DNA from: Folioceros fuciformis
Taxonomy: Eukaryota > Anthocerotophyta > Anthocerotopsida > Anthocerotales
Direction of reading: 5' to 3'
Assembly (NCBI GenBank): GCA_049999805.1
Contig: JBNGIO010006173.1
Coordinates: 1 to 24,208, forward strand
DNA: 24,208 bases
Positions 10,831 to 18,355 of this stretch are shown here, in pieces. The notes beneath the pieces are model-generated. The model saw nothing but the letters and a program-made list of their open reading frames with translations, searched no databases and was not told where the DNA came from. Both the position numbers and the translations under genes were made by a program. The stretch's first letter is position 1. The number at the start of each line of letters is the position of its first letter.

Positions 10831-11333
10831 AATAGTAGCTCCTCTCCAAGCTTTGCGGGCCCAAGACAAAAAGGGCATAGAGGTGGGCTTGAAGCCTCTT
10901 GACGGTCTAGACCATCTAAAAGAAGGACTAGCATGTCTTCATCCATATGTGAACATTGAAGTGAGCGACTAGTGGGGGACATTCTAGTACAACCAAGAAG
11001 AGATTGCATGTAATGTGGAGAACAATATTATCAAACCTTTGCATTGTCCATGGAAATGGTTCTCTCGGAAGAAAGTTGGGGAGACAACGTTGCCCCTACT
11101 AGTTTTGGACTGGAGTATTCTCAACTTGTCACTACTAAGGGATCTTCCTCAATGTGACATGTATCTTGGAGGTTATAGACGGGTAAGTAGGAATTGGGAA
11201 GAGATGAACCATGTGAATGGCAATGAAAGCAAACTGCATGATGGAAGTGAGCTAGAGAGTGCAATTGAGAGCCGGGAGTCAATGGCTTTGTATCGAGTCC
11301 CAACTTAAGTGCACTTGCGCGTGAGCCTCAAAC

Positions 11334-11367
11334 GCCAATTGGTACGCATTTGGAAATACCAATTGGC
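11334..11367. repeat. Perfect 11-bp inverted repeat (hairpin)
   Basis: GCCAATTGGTA at 11334-11344 is the exact reverse complement of TACCAATTGGC at 11357-11367, with a 12-base spacer. Each arm also contains the smaller palindrome CCAATTGG. The hairpin is not followed by a U-run and lies in gene-free DNA. It could be the remnant of a transposon terminus or a cruciform-forming site. Confidence 0.7.
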
Positions 11368-11928
11368 TTCCAAAGCATACGTGGGCATTGCACCCAACTC
11401 GGTAGACTAGCTCCTAGTTTGCATTGCATGTGCTAATAAGCTCCCATGCATATTAGACGGCTTATGTATGAACTCCCAAATGCTAGTTGGTTCCTATTAC
11501 ACACTCACTGCCAGTAGGCTCCAACTTTTGTTTGTGAATGCTAGTGAGATTGTAGTTTACTACCTTTTAAGTTTGGTTTAGGATGAGAAAATTGTCTTCG
11601 TAGCTTTCGAAAAGTATGCTTCTTTTTATATATAGCAAGCTCCCCTAAATAAGTAGCAACACTAAGAGCAATGTCAAGATTAAATTTCAAAGTGACAAAA
11701 TGAGCTATATGTCTATATATTTGGAAAGTTTTCTAATTCTACTAGAACAATGAAAAACAAGTTCTTCTTATTTTACAAGATCATTAATAACTTTGATCTC
11801 ATGGAGTTGAGCTGTAGGTTGAGGTACATGATTTGCACAACTCAAGCGGAGCAAGAGGGTCAAAGAGGATCATCATGCTACACGGATGGTGCACCTAGTT
11901 CACCTTGATGTATGTATTCATCATTCTT

Positions 11929-11979
11929 TTAACGCAAGTCGACTATTAACGCAAATCGACTATTAACGCAAGTCGATGT
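11929..11979 (+). repeat. 17-bp tandem repeat, three copies
   Basis: Three successive TTAACGCAAGTCGACTA units start at 11929, 11946 and 11963. The second has A for G (CAAATC), and the third diverges at its end. It is non-coding and lies next to further tandem duplications. Confidence 0.85.
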
Positions 11980-11990
11980 AACATTAGTCC

Positions 11991-12187
11991 CCACTTGATA
12001 TAAATGAAAAGCTATTTCATGATCAAAGAGAGTGACACTTTACTATTATGAGGAAGAGAATGGTTGATAACATATATGAGAGTGGCCTCCACTTGAGATG
12101 AATGAGAATCTATTTCACCATCAAAGAGAGTGACACCTTCACTATTATGAGGAAGAGAATAGTTTATAGCATACATGGAAGGTGCAA
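11991..12187 (+). repeat. 98-bp tandem duplication, two imperfect copies
   Basis: The segment starting CCACTTGA at 11991 recurs at 12089. Shared blocks include CTATTTCA, ATCAAAGAGAGTGACAC and ACTATTATGAGGAAGAGAAT, with a few substitutions and one extra base in the second copy. The copies are adjacent, so the simplest reading is a local tandem duplication. Confidence 0.8.
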
Positions 12188-12380
12188 AAGGCTGAGTGTT
12201 CAGTAATAAAGAAGAAGCATTGCAGCAAAGAAGAGCTACTTCATTAAAAATCACTCCAGGGATTCTTTGGCCTTCAATGCATGAAAGGAGAGACAAAGGT
12301 GAGGCACGATAGCTGTGAAATATAATGGTGAAGCTTAACTAAATCCTAAAACAGAGAGATAGAGCTAAACTCAATGTGAG

Positions 12381-12434
12381 TAGGCCGTTGGTCAATGAGT
12401 AGGCCGTTGGTCAATGAGTAGGCCGTTGGTCAAT
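12381..12434 (+). repeat. 19-bp tandem repeat, nearly three copies
   Basis: TAGGCCGTTGGTCAATGAG begins at 12381, 12400 and 12419; the third copy breaks after GGTCAAT. The first two copies are identical, suggesting recent replication slippage. Confidence 0.9.
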
Positions 12435-12447
12435 AGAGCGAAGGACT

Positions 12448-12503
12448 ATAATTTTTTGTGGCCTTATGAATAATCTAATTTTTTGTGGCCTTATGAATAG
12501 TCT
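12448..12503 (+). repeat. 27-bp tandem duplication, two copies
   Basis: AATTTTTTGTGGCCTTATGAATA occurs at 12450 and again at 12477, in both cases followed by A/G-TCTAAT. It directly follows the 19-bp repeat and is non-coding. Confidence 0.85.
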
Positions 12504-12600
12504 AATCGGACTACAAAAAAGGTTGAGGAACAATGTCTTTAAGTTTTATCTTACATCTTCCTCTCTGCTTCTTCTTGCCTCATAAGCTCTCTCGCGCCTT

Positions 12601-12925
12601 TCCTTTTCAATAATTTTGTTTCCATAGAAGGTGGTGTGAGAAATGGCTGATTACACCTAACAGCTGGTCTCCATGCGCAGTCCGTTTCACACACTGACGG
12701 GATCTCCGTAGGTAGCGCACTATGTAACTCAAAATGGTACCGGACATGCGATCACCATTGTCCCCACTCCAGTGTGAAGTCTTATTCGCTCCATTTTCTT
12801 GAAATGCGGATGGGTGGAATGCTTGTGTGTATGTATGTACATCAAATTTCAAATCCATACACTTGGACTTGCTTCGACTCCCCCGATCATTTAGGGGTTG
12901 CGGGGCTCGAAGGGTAGGGGAAGTC
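12601..12925 (-). other. Probable 3' flank/UTR of TWINKLE
   Basis: This is the sequence immediately downstream of the TWINKLE stop on the minus strand. A minus-strand frame crossing it (12607-12990) overlaps the end of TWINKLE in another phase and has no recognisable content. The complement of 12780-12786 reads GAATAAG, a weak polyadenylation-signal variant. No long terminal A tract is visible, which would have supported a recent retrocopy. Confidence 0.4.
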
Positions 12926-14863
12926 TCAACGCGGTTCGACATCCGTGTACCGTCCAGTGACCCTATCGTATACGAGGTTGGCCTGGCCAATGGTGCCGGC
13001 AGCTTTGTTGCGGACCTTCTTCACCAGGACTTGGACCCCGTCGACAGGGCCACTCTCCGGGTCACGGTTACGGTGGATCACCAGGCCGTTATCGCACTTG
13101 TTGATGAAATTCGCGCTCCCGGCGATGTCATAGAGATTAGGCGCATTCCCCTTCCACGCAGCCAGCTGCTTCGGGTGAGCCACAAACCACACATGACAGT
13201 CATGGTGCTGCGCAAACCGCTTCACCTTAGTCAGCATCTGGCTCACGTACTCGGTCTCCGTCTGCCCCCCTTTCCGCTGGTGGTCCAGCTCGTTGTAGGG
13301 GTCGATCACCAGGCCCCGGATCCCGTGCCTCAGAACCGCGGCCTTGGCCAGCCTCAGCACCCAGTCCACGGACGGCAGCTGGTCGTCCTCGCACCGGATT
13401 AGTACAAACGTCTCGTCCAGCCACGCCATCCCCGCGGCCAGCTCCTGCGGACTCATCCTGGGTATCGACTTGGAGTAGGGCGCGTCGAAGAAGGGCTTCC
13501 CAATCCGCTTCTCCAGCAGCTTCCTGGAGTGCTCCCGGACCTTGTTCTCCATCGAGCACAGTGCGAACGTCCAGCTCCTCTCCTTGTTCAGGTTGCAGAG
13601 CAGCGCATCAATCCACTCACTCTTCCCGGAATTCGGCACCCCGGTTACCACCGTGAGCTCCCCCGGCACCACCCGGTAGTAGTCGTCCAATGCCTGCCAG
13701 CCGGTGGTCACTCCCCGTTCATCCCCTAGCCGAAGGTAGTAGTAATCATCAATCTCCTTGGAGAACTGCGAGTAGTGAAACAGTCCCCGGATCGGCATCA
13801 ACTCCGCCTTCCTCACCGCCTCCCGCAGCGCATCCTTCCCCAGCAGCCGCAGCATGTCGTTGGCATCCTTCACCTTCACCCCACCCGCCACCGCCGCCGC
13901 CGGCCACCTCACCCGCCAGCACCGCTCCCGCCCTAGCCGCCTTGCCAGTTCCTCCGCAAGAGCCTGCCCCGGCTCGTCATCATCGGTCGCAAGCACGATC
14001 TTGGTCGCCTTCTCCAAACACTCTCTGGAGTCCCAAAGGTACCCGAACTCCCTGTCCATTTCCGGGCTCGGATCGTTCACCCCCGCCTCCACAGCCACAG
14101 CCACGGCCGGGGCTCCATCCGGCACACTCAAACAATTACGGATCCCAGCCTCGTCCATGGACAACTTGTCCATCTCCCCCTCCACGATCACCACCTCCTT
14201 GGCATCCTTCTCCAGCCCCTCCAACCCGTACAGAATCCTTTTCCCGCCCTTGGCCTGCCAATACCTCTTTCTCGAGTCCCGAAACTTGCAGTTCGCGATC
14301 CTCCCATCCCTCTGCTTATACAAAAACGCAATCGCACCGCCATATCTCATCACCCCGCTCGCTTCCAGCGTCTTACTGGAGATCCTCCGCCGAACAAAAT
14401 ACTGCACCAGCTCCTCCAGCTCCTCCACCTTCCCCAGCCTCCCCGCCACAGCAGAGAGCTCTACGTCCTCCCTGTCCTCCGCCGCCGCCTCCGCCAGGCA
14501 CTCCACTGCTGGAACCCTACCCCATCCTCGCCCCGCGTGCATTCCCCGTCTCCAGTCATTCCACACCGCCGCCAACCGCTCTCTACCGCTGCCGCCACAC
14601 TCCAGCAAGCCGCCCCGGATCCCCCGACTTCGCGAGCAGCATTGGGCGCCTTGCCACGACCCGGGCAGCGCCCGCTGCGTGCGCGGGATGGGGATCCACA
14701 CCGCGCCTAGGCAGCCCCGCTTCAGAATTCCGCGCAACGCACGAAATGACAGGAGCTTTCCGGACAGCAGAGCAGCGCATTCCCTGGCCTTCACCTTCCA
14801 GATCCAGCAGCAGCAGCGAGAGTTGCACGCGCGCCCTGCCGCTACCTGCCCGGCCAGCACCAT
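12926..14863 (-). CDS. TWINKLE: TWINKLE organellar DNA primase-helicase
   Basis: A 645-residue plant-type TWINKLE, the T7 gp4-like protein that unwinds and primes mitochondrial (and in plants also plastid) DNA. Family hallmarks run in order: plant primase segment QYFVRRRISSKTLEASGVMR (154-173); Toprim motifs VIVEGEMDKLSM (225-236) and ATDDDEPGQALAEELARRLG (292-311); Walker A GVPNSGKS (408-415); SMEN with the catalytic Glu (437-440); Walker B RGLVIDPYNEL (516-526); HVWFVAHPKQ (557-566); VIHRNRD and KVRNK near the C terminus. The frame is one exon with no visible introns, is strongly GC-rich at third positions, and ends VEPR-stop. A stop lies 12 codons upstream of the chosen ATG. Residues 1-130 are Arg-rich, consistent with organelle targeting, but lack the CxxC zinc-binding domain of typical plant homologues. 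The helicase and Toprim half looks intact. It may be a native intronless gene or an old retrocopy. Confidence 0.93.
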   Translation of the reverse strand: MVLAGQVAAGRACNSRCCCWIWKVKARECAALLSGKLLSFRALRGILKRGCLGAVWIPIPRTQRALPGSWQGAQCCSRSRGIRGGLLECGGSGRERLAAVWNDWRRGMHAGRGWGRVPAVECLAEAAAEDREDVELSAVAGRLGKVEELEELVQYFVRRRISSKTLEASGVMRYGGAIAFLYKQRDGRIANCKFRDSRKRYWQAKGGKRILYGLEGLEKDAKEVVIVEGEMDKLSMDEAGIRNCLSVPDGAPAVAVAVEAGVNDPSPEMDREFGYLWDSRECLEKATKIVLATDDDEPGQALAEELARRLGRERCWRVRWPAAAVAGGVKVKDANDMLRLLGKDALREAVRKAELMPIRGLFHYSQFSKEIDDYYYLRLGDERGVTTGWQALDDYYRVVPGELTVVTGVPNSGKSEWIDALLCNLNKERSWTFALCSMENKVREHSRKLLEKRIGKPFFDAPYSKSIPRMSPQELAAGMAWLDETFVLIRCEDDQLPSVDWVLRLAKAAVLRHGIRGLVIDPYNELDHQRKGGQTETEYVSQMLTKVKRFAQHHDCHVWFVAHPKQLAAWKGNAPNLYDIAGSANFINKCDNGLVIHRNRDPESGPVDGVQVLVKKVRNKAAGTIGQANLVYDRVTGRYTDVEPR

Positions 14864-15381
14864 GCCCCAAACAGGCTTCAGGACAAGCGCGAAGCGTTAC
14901 CGGAACATTAGGGCTAAGTGTCCCTTTGACTCCGCCCACGATATAACGACCAGCGTTTTCCGCTTTTCATTTTCCATTTTGTGTGAACCATTTAACTAAT
15001 TTGCTTGACGGTAGCCTTTCAGGGTGGTTCGACGCTTAAAACGAGGAAACAGTCGCACCCTTTGCTGTCTCTCTGGAATGCACCGGCCTCACTCTCACCT
15101 TGCTACTTAATTTGTGTCTCTCGGTGCGTTCGATGGAAAAGCCACGGCTCGTGGGGGCTTTCACTGCTTTGCATTCACAGCCATCACACACCGCATTCTA
15201 GGCAGGCAAGAAGGATCCTCATCCATCTTACTTGCCAAACCAATTTGTGCACAGGTTTGAGGTCTTTTCATGAACATTACAGTGTGGTGATCCGCTTTGT
15301 TACTTACTGCATAAGCTGCTCCTCTCTCGACTACTTGTTGCAGGAATTGTTTGGTTTAATTGAAACCATAAATTTGGCACC
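14864..15381. promoter_or_regulatory. Shared intergenic region of divergent TWINKLE and ciliary genes
   Basis: About 520 bp separates the proposed TWINKLE start (minus) from the ciliary gene start (plus). It should contain both promoters and leaders. I see no convincing TATA box at the expected places. A T-rich tract ending CTTGTTGCAG at about 15344 could be the 3' splice site of a 5'-UTR intron of the ciliary gene. The 126-codon plus frame 15005-15385 has no recognisable content and is not called. Confidence 0.4.
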
Positions 15382-16901
15382 ATGACGATCGTCATCCCTC
15401 CTAAAGATCCCAAAGTGTGGAAAGGATGTGGTCGGAGATTTGTGCCACCACCTTCTCAACATGAAAACCCACCACCTCCTCTAGGTGCCCGTGCAAACTT
15501 CAGATTGACTCACAGGCCTGATGGGTGTATGTCCGGATACACTGGATACAAACCATCCCAGAAAAACCATGTGTTTTCTCACACCAATGTGGAGAATACT
15601 CATCGGGCAGCTGTTGTCCACGATGCTATTCGACATGGGCAATACAAAAAAGCTCTACCTCTTGTTGGTGACATTCTTTTCTTAAGAATTTGTTCTAAGA
15701 TTTGTGAACTACTGGTTTAGAAAATTATAATCTAAATGCTAGCTGAAAGTATCAGCAACTCAAGTAACATAAGCATAGAAAGAATTTACCTCTAGGGACT
15801 GCTAGTTTGCTCAACACTACTAAGCATTTGTTTACTTCTGTCTACATAGAGCGTTGATCATCGTCCACAAGGAAGGCAATTCTTGTATGCCCAAGGATGT
15901 CGACGGGAAGGAATGGGACCCAATGAAGATCCTCGAGCAGTAAAATATATCTGTAGCAAAAGAGAAGCACCCCCAGAAACAAGACATGCTTCTGGAAATC
16001 TCATCATTGATGAGATGGAGTATTAAACTCCACCTTTCTTTGCAAATGCTGTTTTTTATGGCAATGTGTGTGAACACAAAAGTGCTGAATTCTTCTAGTC
16101 ATGTCTTCACAAACACATTTTGCTTTACCAATCAGGTTCTTATTTTGTTGTTCTCAAATGTTTGCAGGACTTGCATTGGAACAACAGACAAAGGGGTGAC
16201 CAAAACGTATCATTCAACATCCTACCCAGAAAATAATTGTCCTTACAAAGATAGGACTCTATGCTTGCAAAGGCAACTTGAACCTATACAGAATGATGGA
16301 TTTGAGGTTCTGGAAGGAAGACATCACATTAATGGTTACACGGGCCATATTCACGCTATTCAGGTGAACTAAACTAAACATCTTTTTGCTCATTAGAACT
16401 TCATGTACTCACATGTTGTGGAATTGAACAAACTTCTAACACAAACATGTATTCTTGCCATCAGCATATTTATGCACGCTCTTATGGCAAGATGACAAGA
16501 GCGCTCCATAACAAGCCGGCTCTCCCAAAAACATCAGCAGAATTTGTGTATTTTGCTGATAACAGACCATTGATAAGCAATCCATTTGAGGAGAATATTT
16601 TTGTGTGAACATTCCTTTAACACATGTATTGAATGTTAGTGGTAAGTACTTACTTATATACATTTAGTCACATATCTCTACAAAAAGGAGTTATATAACA
16701 TGAATTTCTTTTTAAAGATTGATTTCATCAATTCTTATTTTGTATAATAATAATAATAAAATTCTAAAATGAATTCTTGATATGTTTCAGAATAAGTGCT
16801 CATATTGTTGCGAGGCTTGTTCTATGCGTATGGAACTGGGTCTGGGAATGCTGGACTCTTATCGTTGTGATAATTGTAAAATGAAATTTAGTTCTAATTA
16901 A
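15382..16901 (+). CDS. CIMIP2/FAM166-like ciliary microtubule inner protein
   Basis: A five-exon gene. Exons: 15382 to 15663 or 15714, 15850-16019, 16168-16363, 16465-16602, 16791-16901, giving about 298 residues with the shorter exon 1. Exon 1 has THRPDGCMSGYTGYKP and HVFSHTN; exons 3-4 have INGYTGHIHAIQ joined to HIYARSYGKMTRAL. Repeated (S/N)GYTG(Y/H) followed by a YGK/FSHT segment is the pattern of DUF2475 proteins (CIMIP2/FAM166), which sit inside the doublet microtubules of motile cilia. The phase matches at every junction: intron 2 leaves GA and resumes with G, and introns 3 and 4 are phase 0. If unspliced, exon 4 ends at a TGA at 16606-16608 (263 residues). Exon 5 adds a Cys-rich tail, CSYC...CDNC, resembling a zinc ribbon. 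The exon 1 donor is uncertain and the splice sites are weak. Function rests on motif resemblance recalled without a search. Confidence 0.7.
16755..16760 (+). terminator. AATAAA inside intron 4 of the ciliary gene
   Basis: The canonical hexamer follows an AAT-repeat tract about 150 bases after the TGA at 16606-16608. It could end a short transcript that does not splice to exon 5. AT-rich context makes chance occurrence quite likely. Confidence 0.3.
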
Positions 16902-16954
16902 AAGCTTCTTTTTCAATCCATTTATTTTTAATTAAATATTTAAATATACTTCTT

Positions 16955-16975
16955 ATCTATCTATCTATCTATCTA
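16955..16975 (+). repeat. (TCTA)n microsatellite
   Basis: About five TCTA units in a row, then decayed copies (CTAACTATCTAGCTA) to about 16987. A simple repeat in the 3' flank of the ciliary gene. Confidence 0.9.
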
Positions 16976-16987
16976 ACTATCTAGCTA

Positions 16988-16993
16988 AATAAA
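16988..16993 (+). terminator. AATAAA downstream of ciliary gene exon 5
   Basis: The hexamer lies 87 bases after the TAA that ends exon 5 (16899-16901), a usual distance for a polyadenylation signal of the long form. The surroundings are AT-rich, so this is only suggestive. Confidence 0.3.
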
Positions 16994-17595
16994 TTTATGC
17001 TGCAGCCAAAATTTATTCTAAAAATTCTTTTTTAAATGGTTATGAAAACATCATCTTTATTCTGTGTGCATATTCTTTTTATATGTTAAAGTATGTTCTA
17101 TTTTTTAATAATAATTCTTAAGATTCTTTTTATCTTGTAAAAGATGCATATGCTTCACTCAAGGTGTTGCACAAAAGATTGTTGATATCTATCATCAGCT
17201 GTCTAATATATGAAGATTGTATTTTTCTTCATAAGATTATAAAATATGAGTAATTAATTATATAGTATGTGAGGAATATTACATAATAGATAATAATGAT
17301 GGATATTAAAATAGAATTTAATTTGAGAACACTTCCTTGAGAAGCCCTTATTATGCTTTTTCCTCATCCTAGCCTAAACTTATATTTTTCAGACCGACTC
17401 AATATAATAAGCTTGATGGTACTTTGTAGTAATAAACGTGGTGTACTAAGGGAAAGTTTGTGAATAGCACTGAACGGTAGAGTCGGACGTGAAAGCGTAT
17501 CTCTAGTACAGAAGGCTTTGGAACTACTGTATGTAGACGCGAGGGAACAACACTAAGTGTCACCTCAAATCGGGCAAAGGAAAACGAGATTCGTC

Positions 17596-18355
17596 AAACC
17601 CTAATTGAGGATGGGATGATGCTAGCTATTAATAGAATCATGCAAACTGCATAGGGCGATGTATTCAACACGATCGGCCTGCCTCCCACGAGGCTCTAAG
17701 GATTGCGGTCGCCCTTGGCCAGATTGGCCGGCATTGTGTGAAAAGGAGGGTAGTCCGATCTTGTGTTTGCCGCAACTGTATCCTCCGCAACTGGGTATGA
17801 ACTTGAGCGCACTTCCGAAGCATTTGGCACTCCACTGTAGAGCCCAAACAACATGTGCTGGCATCTAGATCGAGGCACAGTTTTTTGATTCACTCTCATG
17901 CGCTGAATTGGACGGTTGTTGTGGGCGTTGCCCTATCTGAGGTTGTGTGTCTCCGATCTCTAAGGTCCTGGAGGCCCTGAATTTGAGTCGCTGGAGGATT
18001 CCGATCTCCTGGTACCAGCTGAGAGGGCTTTGCTTGGCAAGGGGCTGGGCTGTGATTTTGTGTGTCGGAAGGAAAGGTTATTGGTTGGCGGGCCCAAATT
18101 GTGACGGAAAGCTACTTGGGGTAGTTGCTAATTTTGATCCAATTCGTGAACGAAGGAGGGCGCTTCGAGCCGAGTGAGCTGAGAACAAATTCTGAGGATA
18201 TCTGGGAGTGAGTGAAACACCTTGCGGGTGTCATATACAGAAGGCTGCTACTCCGCCAAGCACGACAGATGTGCTCAAATGTGAGCAGTTATGATCATAG
18301 CCGTTTGGCAGCTCATGTGCTCCCCAACGTTTCCTCTGTTTCGTCAGCGGATGGG
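17596..18355 (+). promoter_or_regulatory. Probable promoter and 5' leader of the KH gene
   Basis: The region directly upstream of the KH gene is moderately GC-rich. It opens with AAACCCTAA (17596-17604), a perfect telo-box, a motif found near transcription starts of many plant genes with roles in growth and translation. Overlapping frames on both strands (17622-17868) are not supported. The KH frame itself is open back to 18212 with an earlier ATG, but the residues before 18356 do not look conserved. Splice acceptors such as CAG near 18239 or 18310 could belong to a 5'-UTR intron. Confidence 0.35.

Larger units (their letters stand above)
10831..12600. other. AT-rich intergenic DNA downstream of TWINKLE
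   Basis: Short frames at 10778-10972 and 11015-11308 have no recognisable domain; the first may be the tail of the decayed DUF7869-like copy. The rest is AT-rich and repeat-bearing: a perfect hairpin (11334-11367) and four short tandem duplications between 11929 and 12503, each annotated separately. A minus-strand 94-codon frame (12012-12296) lies across one of the duplications and is not supported. Confidence 0.5.
16902..17595. other. AT-rich spacer between ciliary and KH genes
   Basis: No gene seen. A TCTA microsatellite lies at about 16955-16975, and long AT tracts run to about 17340. The base composition rises toward GC after 17450, where the probable promoter of the KH gene begins. Confidence 0.6.

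Noticed and set aside
12918-12945. tRNA T-loop-like GGTTCGAC
   Set aside because: The flanks do not form a T stem, and no acceptor or D arm is present; the sequence is the end of the TWINKLE coding region.
13227-13559. Minus-strand 110-codon frame inside TWINKLE
   Set aside because: It overlaps the Walker A to Walker B part of the helicase in another phase and has no recognisable content.
13690-14999. Long plus-strand frames (418 and 381 codons) opposite TWINKLE
   Set aside because: They are antisense shadows created by the GC-rich third positions of TWINKLE; their products are Pro/Ser-rich with no domains, while the minus strand carries all helicase motifs.
18212-18355. N-terminal extension of the KH protein from an upstream ATG
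   Set aside because: The 48 extra residues are not KH-like or low-complexity in the way of the family, while MSRKRAH at 18356 is a typical start; kept only as an alternative.
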